Below are positions 11,131-20,142 of a stretch of 64,000 nucleotides of DNA, one piece after another (position 1 is the first letter of the stretch; the number at the start of each line of letters is the position of its first letter). The stretch is from the NCBI GenBank assembly GCA_016702645.1, contig JADJDP010000028.1, forward strand, positions 1 through 64,000, written 5' to 3'. The DNA is from Flavobacteriales bacterium. GTDB lineage: Bacteria; Bacteroidota; Bacteroidia; Flavobacteriales_F; PHOS-HE28. The position numbers were made by a program, and so were the translations under genes. The notes beneath the pieces were generated by a model, which was given only the letters and a program-made list of their open reading frames with translations, was not told the origin of the DNA and did not search any database.

Positions 11131-14065
11131 CTAACGAATGATCAAGGTGCGTGTCCATTGCTCACCATCGGTGACCACCTGCAAGAGGTGCACGCCTGCT
11201 GGGAGGTCGCTCGTGTCGAAGCGTTCCGTACGCGTACTGCCGGGTATCGTGCGCGTCTCCAGCACTTGGCCCAATGCGTTTCGCAAGAGGAGCGTCCGCT
11301 TCATGGAGGAGGAAGGAGCGAGGTCGACTTCGAACCAGTCATCGGCAGGTTGTGGACGTATCACCATGATCGGATCAACGCCGTGCTCTTCAACGCCGAC
11401 CAGCGAGCAGTTCCATGTGAGCAGGAAGCCGGGTGTGTTGGGTGGCATACCGCCGGGACCTCCTTGCTGTTCTTGGCGAAGTGTGATGCTCGGTCCGGTG
11501 CTGGTGATTACCCCGTTGTTGGGTAGTTGCCCCAGCCCATTGCCGCCATAACTGCCGATCAACGTGCTCGCCACGTCCGGGCCGTCGTAGATCGCCAGTG
11601 AACGGTTCGGGTTGTTGCCCCAAGCGAACTGGCTGAAGGTGATCGTGACCTGCTGGGCACCCGGAGGTGCGAGGGTATAAGCACCACTCGTGCCTTGGAA
11701 ATAGTTCTCGTTCGGGCCGCCGTTGTCGCTGAGGACCCCGAGACATTCCGTATTGGTCACGTCATCGAACAGTTCCACTTGGAGCGTGTCGCATTGCCAT
11801 CCGGGCACATAGGTCACGGCTCCGGGCAGCACATCGCTGTCACTACCGAACGCGTTCGTCGCGGCAAGGCTCACCGTGTAGGAGCCGGGTTGCAAATAGG
11901 TGTGAAGAGGGTTCTGCTCCGCGCTGGTGTTGCCGTCGCCGAAGTTCCATGACCAACTTGTGGGAAAGTGGGTGCTCTGGTCCGTGAACTGAACAACACC
12001 ATCACAAGTCACTGCGGGCGTAACGAGAAAGTCAGCCGTTGGCGGATCGGTGGATGGCATCACGCGCACGCTGAAGTCTTCCACCTGTCCGTAAAGCGGC
12101 GCATCACAAGGGGCCTCGCTCTGGCCTATCACATCACTTTGCACACGCAAACGCAACGGCGTGTCGAACACCGTTCCCGCGGGGATGGATGCATTGCCCG
12201 ATGGTGATGACTGGCCCAGTGCGGTTGCAATGAGTTCGTCGGAGGCGAAGCTGCCGTCGTTGTTCAGGTCGATCCAGATGCGCGTGTCATGCGGCGTATC
12301 CTCGCTGCTGGTAACGGACCACGGGTAGCTCTGTCCTTCTTCCACCTGGGCCACGTTCCCGCAACTGCGGTCCTGGTACCCTTCGCTGCCGTTCGCACTG
12401 GCGCTGTTGATCCCTGCGAACTCGAACCCAAGTATGCCGTAGCCGCAGCAGTAGGCCTGTGTGTTCGGGGTGCATACCGCAGGAACCAGCTGTGCACCCA
12501 GGTCCACGGTCACAAGGTTCACAGCCACGGTGTCATCCTGTCCATTGGCGTTCAGCACAGTGAGCGTCACGGTATAGGTTCCACTGCTGGTGTAGCTGTG
12601 CGAGGGGTTCGCCTCGTTCGAAGTTCCGGTATCGCCGAATTCCCAAGCCCAAGCGGTTGGCGTGTTCTGCGAGAGGTCGGTGAATTGAACGACGCCATCG
12701 CAACCGAACAAAGGCGCGGCACTGAACGAGGCTATCGGTGGTTGTGTATTGGCGATAACCGTGACGCTGTAGTCCTCAGCTTGTCCGTATTGGATGGTTC
12801 CGCAGGCCAGCGGATCCGGCGTCACCAGATCGTACGCGGCGATAACGCGTAAGCGCAGCGGTGTGTCCAACACCACACCAACTGAAATGAGCGTACCGGA
12901 ATTCACCGACTGGTCCACTGGCCGAAAGGAGCAGCTCGTTCGCAGTGAATATGCCGGAGTTGTCCAGGTCCAGCCAGGCACGTACAGCATGGGATGCGGC
13001 AGCAGCTGTGGTAATGCTGAGGTCGAGGTCGGTGCCTTGGAGCACGGTGATGGACCCACAGGTGTTGTCCATGTAGCCTCCGTCGGCGACAGCATCACCG
13101 CTTACATGTGCAATGCCTTCGATGCTGACGTTCAAAATGCCGAAGCCCTCCACCGTCCCTGTGCTTGGGGCATCGCAAGCAGCAACAGGTTGGTTGCCAT
13201 CAAGGTCCACGGTCACCGTCACTTCGGCGGTATCGCTACCGAAGGCGTTGGTGGCGATCAGTGTGACCGTGTACGTACCACTGTTCAAGTAGGTGTGGAC
13301 AGGGTCTTGTTCCGCGCTCGTGCTGTCATCCCCGAAGTTCCATTCCCACGAGGTAGGCGTGTACAAACTCGCATCGGTGAACATGAACTCGCCCGTGCAG
13401 GATAAAAGCGTGTTCGAAGCGATGTATGCGATCGGGGGTGTTTCCAACGGCACCCACTGGAAGCGCACGTTGGGGCGCTGCAAGAACTGCTGGTGTTGAC
13501 CACCTGGATCGGTGCAAATAGCGGGGTTGGGGGAGTTGCGCGCCACGCAACTGATGAAGGGGGTCGTGGTCTGGCGCACCCTGGCGTTTTGCGAGGTCGT
13601 GGTGTTCGAGTAGCACGTCTCGATCACCAGGTTCGAAACACCGTCCCAGAAGTAGGGCGAGTCGAACGCATGGTAGGTCCAACCGTTGAGGTCCGCGAAA
13701 TCCAAAGGGCCCCATGCAGGCGAAAGCCCGGTCTCCCAGGTTCCCGAGAGCGCTGCCACCGGCGTGTTGCCGATGCTTATCGAGAAGGAATTGAACACGG
13801 TCCCGCTCGCTGCGAAAACATCGAAGCCCAGTCCGAGGATCGTTCCTTGGGCCATGCCAGCCGATTGCAATTCACTCGCAAGGATCAACAGCTGATTGCG
13901 CGACCCGTTCTGTTGGTTCGCATAGGGCGATGGGGCTGCGAATGCACCGTTCAGGATGTTGCCCGTGCCTACTTCGATCATCACCTGGCCCATTGCCGAA
14001 GTGATCGTTCCGGCCCCGATGACCACGGTCAAGGACAGGCTGCTGATGGATGGCTTGAACGGCAT
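11131..14065 (-). CDS. T9SS-exported protein with PKD and GEVED domains, frameshifted near 12915-12930
   Basis: About 977 residues after repair. Signal peptide MPFKPSISSLSLTVVIGAG. There are three PKD domains, seen as WEWNFGDDSTSAEQDPVHTY, WAWEFGDTGTSNEANP and WSWNFGDGNTSAEQNPLHTY. They alternate with GEVED-type segments (WLDLDNSGIFTANELL, WIDLNNDGSFASDEL). A CUB-like stretch with LAIYDGPD follows. The C-terminus is a type A T9SS sorting domain, from IRPQPADDWFEVDL to GEQWTRTLIIR. The frame is lost near 12920, within a GEVED domain. It is the first gene of the minus-strand operon, with a weak -7 box (TATCTTCC) at 14090-14097. Adhesive or substrate-binding role inferred. Confidence 0.87.
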
Positions 14066-14271
14066 GGTGATGGGCAACGGAAACGTCGGGGAAGATAGTC
14101 CGCCACCCACACCGCCAGAACTCGCTATTCACTGGTTATCAAAGGGGTTACGCACAGTGCATCCTTATGGCCGCCGTGAGGGCTTGAAACCGTCGGGCGT
14201 AAAACTGCGTACATCTATCATAAATCGACCCTCGTCCACCATATCGGGCGAATGGTCGAGAAGTTGGAGAG

Positions 14272-14850
14272 GTGAACACGAACGGATACATACAGCGAAC
14301 GAATTCGGACCAGCACTGGTCCAATGCTGTTGGTATATCCTGGCTGCACGAGGAGCAACGCACTGTGGTATTTGAGCACCATGGTCCCATGGAACCGGCG
14401 ACATTGCACGTCCTGTTGGCCAAGGCCGAAGAGGCGAGTCTTGCTGCGGGCGACGGGGTGGGGCTTCGCAAACGGCTCTTCAATGTGCTTGTGGAAGGGT
14501 TGGAGAACATGCAGCGGCATGCCATCGAGCCGCATCGCGAAAGTGGCATCGCGGTCCTGGTGGACCGTGGTGATGGGTATCGATTGTTGCTCGGGAACGC
14601 CTTGCCTGTCGCTTCAGCCGCGTTGCTCGTGCATCGTGTTGGCGTGCTCAATGAAATGGAGGAGGTGGACTTGAAGGAGCATTTCCTCAAACTGCTGGCC
14701 AATGACGGTCGCACGGATCGCGGGGGCGCTGGCCTTGGCCTTATCACCATGGCCCGTAAGAGCACCAAGCCGATGCTGGTACACAGCGTCCCGAAGGATG
14801 AACACACGGCCTACTTCGCTCTGGAGATCGCCGTGCTACGCTCCGCGTAG
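14272..14850 (+). CDS. SiaB-family protein kinase-like protein (DUF6272)
   Basis: A 192-residue cytoplasmic protein resembling SiaB, the threonine kinase of the Pseudomonas SiaABCD module that phosphorylates the partner SiaC. Visible features are the histidine-kinase-like helix LFNVLVEGLENMQRHA, which supplies the Asn of the N-box, and the glycine-rich GGAGLGLITMAR of an ATP lid. A GTG start at 14272 is preceded by GGAGAG five bases upstream, so a Shine-Dalgarno start is plausible. No SiaA phosphatase or SiaC substrate gene is adjacent; downstream is a convergent dehydrogenase 2 bp away. The kinase fold is well supported; the pathway is not. Confidence 0.75.
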   Translation: MNTNGYIQRTNSDQHWSNAVGISWLHEEQRTVVFEHHGPMEPATLHVLLAKAEEASLAAGDGVGLRKRLFNVLVEGLENMQRHAIEPHRESGIAVLVDRGDGYRLLLGNALPVASAALLVHRVGVLNEMEEVDLKEHFLKLLANDGRTDRGGAGLGLITMARKSTKPMLVHSVPKDEHTAYFALEIAVLRSA

Positions 14851-14852
14851 GA

Positions 14853-16070
14853 TCAAGCGCTTGCGTATTCTTCCAGGTAGTTGAACCGCTCGGTGAGTTC
14901 ACCGCCACGGGCTATGGTCGCCCGATCGATCATTCCTTCATCATCGTCCAGCAGCAAGTGCGGCAGCACCCGTTCCATCAGGTCCAAGCCGAAGGCTTCG
15001 GAGGCGTCCCGCGGGAGTTCGCACGGCAGGTTGTCAACGGCCATCACGGTGATGCTGTTCGCAGCGCCCACTTCCGTTTCTTTCCCGCTAGCACGGTCGT
15101 AGCCCAGGAACGGCGCAGCAATGGTGGTGGAGCGAACCGTGCTGTCGATGGGTCCACCAACATCGCAACTGATGTCGGCGATGGTGTCCAACGTCAACAA
15201 CGGATCCCGCAGATCATCCGCGCTCAGGATCTTCGGACCGCGTGGGTCCCAAAAGTGGCAGGCCAGATAGAGTTGTGCGCGACGGGCATATGGGAGGAAG
15301 CGCGAGCGGTGCCCGTTCGGGTCGTGGTGGAAGGCGGCCTTGTCGAATGGTGCACCGTCTTCCCGCTCGTACAGGTCGGCGGAGCCCAATGTGGTGTACA
15401 CCGGCTTCGCGAACGAGTTCTCCAGGAATTCTTTGGGCTTCACGCGTTCAACGCCTGCACGCTCCAAGACGCCCATGGCACCTTTTCCGACACGACCACC
15501 ACCGCTCATGACGATGCGCAGGTCCTTGGGCAAAGGGAATGCGTGCAGGTGGTGTTCCAGTTCCTCGAGGTCATGGCAGGCATGCGCTGGTTTCAACGAA
15601 GGACCTCCGTGGGTGAGCTGCCACGCGCGGAACGCATTGTAAGCACCCACCACACCGGCCCAGTAACCGAAGGCAAGTACCCGCTCGCCGGATGTGTTCG
15701 TTAGCAGTTCGTGATCGATGAGCGTGATCTTCCGCTCCAGCACAGCATGCAGGAGCTTCCTGTTGTGCGGTTGTTCCTTGATGGTGTGGCTGAAGAAGAG
15801 GTAGCTCTTGCCGGGCATCAGCATCTCGAGCGGGACTTCCTTCACGCCAAGGATCAGGTCGCGGTCGTCCAAGTCGTCCACGAGTTTGACGCCGGCAGCT
15901 TCGTATTCGAGGTCGGTAAAGGCACGCACGGGGCTGCGTTGTACCACCAAGTCGACGTTCGGATAACGGAAGTGCACATCGCGGCACTGTTCCGGCGTAA
16001 GGGGCACCCGCCGGTCAGCCGGTTCCTTGCCTTCGCGGATGATGCCAAGCTTGCGGTAGAGGGCTGTCAT
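14853..16070 (-). CDS. Saccharopine / alanine dehydrogenase-like NAD(P)-dependent oxidoreductase
   Basis: A 405-residue protein with an alanine dehydrogenase/PNT N-terminal domain (GIIREGKEPADRRVPLTP and KEVPLEMLMPGKSYLFFSHT) and a central Rossmann region IVMSGGGRVGKGAMGVLERA. The sequence order resembles lysine-forming saccharopine dehydrogenase (LYS1-like) and related alanine dehydrogenases; the substrate cannot be settled from sequence alone. A TAAGTTCG box lies at 16080-16087, only ten bases from the ATG. It is monocistronic on this strand, with tmRNA divergent upstream. Confidence 0.78.
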   Translation of the reverse strand: MTALYRKLGIIREGKEPADRRVPLTPEQCRDVHFRYPNVDLVVQRSPVRAFTDLEYEAAGVKLVDDLDDRDLILGVKEVPLEMLMPGKSYLFFSHTIKEQPHNRKLLHAVLERKITLIDHELLTNTSGERVLAFGYWAGVVGAYNAFRAWQLTHGGPSLKPAHACHDLEELEHHLHAFPLPKDLRIVMSGGGRVGKGAMGVLERAGVERVKPKEFLENSFAKPVYTTLGSADLYEREDGAPFDKAAFHHDPNGHRSRFLPYARRAQLYLACHFWDPRGPKILSADDLRDPLLTLDTIADISCDVGGPIDSTVRSTTIAAPFLGYDRASGKETEVGAANSITVMAVDNLPCELPRDASEAFGLDLMERVLPHLLLDDDEGMIDRATIARGGELTERFNYLEEYASA

Positions 16071-16138
16071 TTCAGGGCGCGAACTTAGATCAACTGGTTT
16101 CGCTGACCCCGATCGCCTGCCTTGCCTCTCAACCGAGC

Positions 16139-16146
16139 TACTTTTG
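16139..16146 (+). promoter_or_regulatory. Putative tmRNA promoter -7 box (TACTTTTG)
   Basis: Exact match to the Bacteroidota TAnnTTTG element, 24 nt before the mature 5' end of tmRNA. CTG at 16117-16119 sits at the usual spacing for the upstream TTG element, as a two-of-three match. Confidence 0.45.
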
Positions 16147-16169
16147 TACCTCGTTCATTGAATTTCATT

Positions 16170-16566
16170 GGGGCCGATCTGGATTCGACAGCGGCTTCGT
16201 GAGGTGTGTAAGCATGCCGGGTGTGTGGTGCGGCCCGTATCCCAGTGCCACAAAGCCGTAACTGGCGAAGTAGACTACGCTCTCGCAGCTTAACAGCCCA
16301 AGGCTGTTCGGCTTAATCCACGTGAACAACAGTAGCGTGGACGAGTACCTCTCGGGGAGGCCCGTTCTCCTCCTTCCCGGATCCGAGGTGTCATCATGGG
16401 GAACTGGCTCGCGCGGTGGTCCGTAGCGCGGGTGAGAAACAGGACCTAAGCCTGTGTTGGGGTGCCCTTCCCCAGGTGCAGGTCGAAAACCAATGAAGAG
16501 GCTACGCATGTAGAAAGCACATTTCATGGTCGTTTGGACGAGGGTTCGATCCCCTCCGGCTCCACC
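16170..16566 (+). ncRNA. ssrA: tmRNA (ssrA)
   Basis: Transfer-messenger RNA that rescues stalled ribosomes. The 5' end GGGGCCGATCTGGATTCGAC is the conserved start. It pairs with the 3' end CGGCTCC at 16557-16563, next to a T-arm with GGTTCGATCCC. The tag frame is read at 16264-16293 as GEVDYALAA followed by TAA. It matches the phylum pattern GExxYALAA, in which the ALAA end directs proteolysis. The encoded 3' end stops at ACC followed by T, so the final A of CCA must be added after transcription. A terminator hairpin follows at 16575-16602. Confidence 0.96.
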
Positions 16567-16574
16567 TTAGGCGA

Positions 16575-16610
16575 AGCGGCCGTTGCAAGAGCAGCGGCCG
16601 TTCTTCGTCT
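16575..16610 (+). terminator. tmRNA terminator
   Basis: A 12-bp stem (AGCGGCCGTTGC with GCAGCGGCCGTT, two G-U pairs) closes a four-base AAGA loop and is followed by the pyrimidine-rich TTCTTCGTCT. A second small hairpin, GTTCTTCG/CGAAGAAC, follows at 16600-16618. Confidence 0.65.
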
Positions 16611-16649
16611 CGAAGAACAGGAACGAGGTTCACCCTGGCGTAGGTCGGG

Positions 16650-16665
16650 GATCCCCTCCGGCTCC
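16650..16665 (+). repeat. 16-bp direct repeat of the tmRNA 3' end (possible att remnant)
   Basis: GATCCCCTCCGGCTCC here is an exact copy of 16548-16563, the T-arm and acceptor strand of tmRNA, with 102 bp between copies. Integrases that use ssrA as attB leave such a duplication. No integrase or cargo lies between, so it could be an attachment scar or chance. Confidence 0.5.
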
Positions 16666-16698
16666 GCAAGAGAAGAGCGCCCCTCATTTCAGCGAATT

Positions 16699-17250
16699 TC
16701 AGAACCCCACCCCGATGCCTCCGCTGATGATCGGACCTTGGTTCGCGTAAACGCTATTGGGGTCTTGGAGCACATCGAACAGGATCTGGAAGAAGATGGA
16801 ACTACGACCGCCGAGTTGTTGAACGTAGCCTGCACCAACGAGAACGTGCGGCACCCAGATGCGCGCCACCAAGTCGGTGGTGTAGTCGAACCGTTCCACG
16901 TTCAAGTGCAGGAACTCGCTGTGGGCGTACAGCTGTGGAATGACGCGGTACCGAGCGAACGTTCGGTAGCCATATCCGGTGTAGTTGATCGCAGGGGTGA
17001 AGCGGTTGTCCTGGTAGTACCAGTAGCTACCGCCGACGCCAACGGAGAATTTGCCATCCTGATCCACCTTGTAGCCCACGAGCGGATCCACTTGAATGGC
17101 CGTGACCGTTCCGAAGGAGAGGCCGATCCCCCCTCCGAACCAAATGCGGTCGCCCAAGGGCCGCGTGTCCCGAGGCTTCGGATCGGAGGTTTGTGCGCTC
17201 AACGTGCAACCGAAATGCATCAGCACGAACAAGGTGATCAGCCGTTCCAT
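16699..17250 (-). CDS. Outer-membrane beta-barrel-like hypothetical protein
   Basis: A 183-residue protein with the signal peptide MERLITLFVLMHFGCTLSAQ. Alternating polar/aromatic strands follow (FSVGVGGSYWYYQDNRF, YTGYGYRTFARYRVIPQLY), and it ends GGIGVGF with a C-terminal aromatic residue, as in outer-membrane barrels. The start at 17250 overlaps the end of the MATE gene by 13 bp, so the two are probably co-transcribed. The same frame stays open far upstream through the MATE gene, but that part is an out-of-frame shadow. No specific function can be given. Confidence 0.7.
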   Translation of the reverse strand: MERLITLFVLMHFGCTLSAQTSDPKPRDTRPLGDRIWFGGGIGLSFGTVTAIQVDPLVGYKVDQDGKFSVGVGGSYWYYQDNRFTPAINYTGYGYRTFARYRVIPQLYAHSEFLHLNVERFDYTTDLVARIWVPHVLVGAGYVQQLGGRSSIFFQILFDVLQDPNSVYANQGPIISGGIGVGF

Positions 17251-18638
17251 GTGCCCGAAGGTAATTCGTTGTGCACCGCCTCGCGTGGCCGGTGGTGTTT
17301 CTCGAAGTGGAGCGCAAGCAGCAGTCCGCGTACCAGCATCCACAGCAGGAAGGCGGTCCAAACAGCGTGCAGCTTCCAGTCCAACGCGTCCATGCCCCAA
17401 GCGACCGGAACGAATGCGACGAACGTGGAAACCAACAGCACGTTCCTCAGGATCTTGCCATTGCCGAGGCCTTTGTAGATGCCATCGAAAGCGAATGCCA
17501 CCGCGTTGATCGGCTGCGTTACCACCACCATCCAGAACACACTGCTCAGGAGATCGAGCACGACGACATCGTTCGTGAAGAGCGATCCAATGTGCGCATA
17601 GGCGATGAGGTAGATGACGGACAACACCGCACCAATTGTGACGCTCATGCGCACCACTTGCCAGCTCACGTTGTAGAGATCGCGCAAATTGCGTTCGCCC
17701 ACCAAGCGCCCAACGAGCACACTGCCTGCTGCTGCATACCCGTCGATGAAGAAGGCGCTGAACAACCAGATCTGCATGGCAATGCTGTGCGCACCGATGT
17801 ACGATTCGCCGTAGCCCGTTGCGTATCGATTGCCGAGGTAGTAACAGACGTTGAGCGCAATGGTGCGTGCGAAGAGGTTGCTGCTCAGGAGCCATAGGTT
17901 CTTCAATTCTGGATGGCGCCAGCTCCGGGGGACGATGCTGAACGGCGTACGCGTCTGCAGGATCCAGATGGCGACCAAGAACATGCCCCCCTGTGCGATC
18001 AAGCTGGCCCATGCGCTCCCGGTGATGCCCATGCCCTCCAGAGGTCCCCAGCCGAAGATGAGCAGCGGGTTCAAGGCGAGGTTCACCAGGGCACCGAGAA
18101 TGCTGATCCACATGCCCCAGCGCAGGTTCTGTATCCCGCGGAAAGCGCCGGTGAGAGCGAACGTCGCCAGAACGATCGGATGGCCATAGCTTCGAACGTG
18201 GTAGTACTCCACTGCCTTGCGAAGGATCTCGCCATCGGCATTGTACGCGCGGAAGATCGGTTCGGCGAAGGCGTTGGTGAGCGCGAAGAAGCCGAAGCCC
18301 AGCAGGAAGTTGAGCCAGATGGCGATCGGCACCAGGCCGGCGACGCCATCGAGGCGGTCCTCGCCGTAGTAGCGCGCAACAATGGCGAGCACGGCACTGC
18401 GCGTTTGTGCGAGCACCCATACCACGAGCAGGAAGAAGCTGCTGGCAATACCTACGGCGGCGAGGTCGGTGGTGCCAAGGCTGCCAACGAACGCGGTATC
18501 CACCAACGAGATCACCGGCTCAGCGATCCCGCTGATGATCGCAGGAACCGCCAGCCGGTCGATGTCCTTGCGGGTGATGGGTGAACGAGTGCTCAAGAGC
18601 TCAGCGCCCAAAGATCCCGCTTTGGCGGGAGAAGTCAT
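17238..18638 (-). CDS. MATE-family efflux transporter (DinF-like)
   Basis: A 466-residue inner-membrane protein with about twelve hydrophobic segments. The N-terminal MATE signature is visible as AVPAIISGIAEPVISLVDTA followed by FVGSLG, and the internal repeat as GAFRGIQNLRWGMW with NLALNPLLIFG. MATE transporters export cationic drugs or metabolites with H+ or Na+; DinF-like members are typical of this phylum. It overlaps the downstream barrel gene and lies 8 bp from the stop of the upstream... minus-strand membrane glycosyltransferase gene's opposite end, so all may belong to one envelope-gene run. Substrate unknown. Confidence 0.9.
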   Translation of the reverse strand: MTSPAKAGSLGAELLSTRSPITRKDIDRLAVPAIISGIAEPVISLVDTAFVGSLGTTDLAAVGIASSFFLLVVWVLAQTRSAVLAIVARYYGEDRLDGVAGLVPIAIWLNFLLGFGFFALTNAFAEPIFRAYNADGEILRKAVEYYHVRSYGHPIVLATFALTGAFRGIQNLRWGMWISILGALVNLALNPLLIFGWGPLEGMGITGSAWASLIAQGGMFLVAIWILQTRTPFSIVPRSWRHPELKNLWLLSSNLFARTIALNVCYYLGNRYATGYGESYIGAHSIAMQIWLFSAFFIDGYAAAGSVLVGRLVGERNLRDLYNVSWQVVRMSVTIGAVLSVIYLIAYAHIGSLFTNDVVVLDLLSSVFWMVVVTQPINAVAFAFDGIYKGLGNGKILRNVLLVSTFVAFVPVAWGMDALDWKLHAVWTAFLLWMLVRGLLLALHFEKHHRPREAVHNELPSGTWNG

Positions 18639-18646
18639 GCAATGGA

Positions 18647-20119
18647 TCAGTGACCGATCGTCTGTGTGGTCACATGGTAGAGCACGAGCGGGTCATGGCC
18701 GTCCTCCAGGCCATACCAGCGCAGAAAGCGGTCCGTCCATGGCGGCGTCGCAGTAGCCATGCGCTCGAGGTTCGCCACGCGGTCCAGGTCAAGGCTTTGG
18801 TTCGCTATCACCAAGTGAACGGGGCCGTTCACTGCGGGATCGACGATAATTCGATCAGTGAACCTCTCGGTGCGTTTCGGGGAGAGGTAGAAGGGAGGGA
18901 TCCATTGTCGTTCACTGCCGAGATAGTCGATATGCACCGGGTCACTGCCGAACCGATCTTGGATCGCCTGCGCGAGTTTGATCTTCCCATTGCCCGCTGG
19001 TGTGGTGATGCCGGTCAGCAATGCGGCCGCATTCACCACTGATATCGCGAAGAGCACACGTAGCCAGATCGTTCGTGCCATCATGGTCGGCCATCTCTTC
19101 TGCAATGCCTCCCAAGCGGCGATCAGCAACCACGGGATCAATGATGCGAGCGGGAACAGAAACCGGACCTCCTTCACGGCAACCATCGAATGCACGAGCA
19201 GGAAGGGACCGATGGTCCAAATGAGCGCATGCTTTGGCCGCAGCAACAACAATGTGGCGAACGCCAGGATGATCAGCACCCCGATGGGAACAACGGCGTG
19301 CTTCACGGTGAACAGGGCATACTGGTACCACGGCAAGGAGGTGAACCGGTCCGCCTCTTGGCCGGTCAAGCCGGCTATTGTGTAGTTCCACAGCGTGGAC
19401 ACAGGGTGCCCGTAGATGAAGCTGTCGATCGCGCCGCCGATCACCAGGATCGATGCGGCTGGAGCAACGAGCTGGGCCACGCGCTTCCACGATGCGTGTT
19501 GTACGAGCAGCATCCAAAGTACTACGCCCATGGGAAGCAACGCTGCCGCCGGACGGAAGATCACCGCAGCACCGAACCAAGCACCAATGGCCCACGCTTT
19601 CTGTTCACGCGGGTCAATCAGCATTCCCAAGCCGCGCAGAAAGAGCAACCCGCTCCATGCCTCACCAGTGAAGCGGATCTGCAATACCGGGATGAACCAT
19701 AGGAAGTAGGACAGGAGCGTGAACGCCTGTTTGTTCTCAACCTCCAGGATCGCTTGAACTGAACGGATGAAGCCGTGCGTGACCCACAACGCGAGCATCG
19801 CTGTGAGCAAGCGCAATACGAACGTGAGTTGGAAGGGGTCCGTTATGCCTAGCGCTTCGCACACTTCCATCGCTCCGGCACCAAGGAGCGGCTGTACCAT
19901 GCTTCGCCATTGCAGATGATATTCTTGTGCGAGCGCTGGGGCATCCACGTGTCCAAGCAGATGTTCCGAAACGAGGAGCACTTGATGGAACTCGTCCTCG
20001 GAATAGTGGCCGACCCCGAACCATGCTGCCGTGATGTACAACAGCGCCCCAAGGAGCAGGCACCAGCGGTTGAAAGATGGATGGGATGAGGCCACACGCG
20101 AAGATGAGGGAAGGCTCAT
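18647..20119 (-). CDS. GT22-like membrane mannosyltransferase (paralog 1)
   Basis: About 490 residues with roughly ten hydrophobic segments. It carries the acidic loop motif HYSEDEFHQ after the first membrane helix, and GEAWSGLLFLRGLG and KEVRFLFPL further on. This order (HxxDExxQ-like loop, then the KExRFxxP motif) is that of the Alg9/PIG-B family GT22, which uses polyprenyl-phosphate sugars on the outer face of the membrane. I chose the ATG at 20119 (MSLPSSSRV), shortly before the first membrane helix. The neighbour at 20143 is a clear paralog. Acceptor unknown. Confidence 0.75.
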   Translation of the reverse strand: MSLPSSSRVASSHPSFNRWCLLLGALLYITAAWFGVGHYSEDEFHQVLLVSEHLLGHVDAPALAQEYHLQWRSMVQPLLGAGAMEVCEALGITDPFQLTFVLRLLTAMLALWVTHGFIRSVQAILEVENKQAFTLLSYFLWFIPVLQIRFTGEAWSGLLFLRGLGMLIDPREQKAWAIGAWFGAAVIFRPAAALLPMGVVLWMLLVQHASWKRVAQLVAPAASILVIGGAIDSFIYGHPVSTLWNYTIAGLTGQEADRFTSLPWYQYALFTVKHAVVPIGVLIILAFATLLLLRPKHALIWTIGPFLLVHSMVAVKEVRFLFPLASLIPWLLIAAWEALQKRWPTMMARTIWLRVLFAISVVNAAALLTGITTPAGNGKIKLAQAIQDRFGSDPVHIDYLGSERQWIPPFYLSPKRTERFTDRIIVDPAVNGPVHLVIANQSLDLDRVANLERMATATPPWTDRFLRWYGLEDGHDPLVLYHVTTQTIGH

Positions 20120-20142
20120 GGAGGCGTGCCTTCGCACCGTGC

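Noticed and set aside
17251..18420. Long N-terminal extension of the beta-barrel gene at 16699
   Set aside because: Arg-rich out-of-frame reading of the MATE gene. The signal peptide at 17250 marks the true start.
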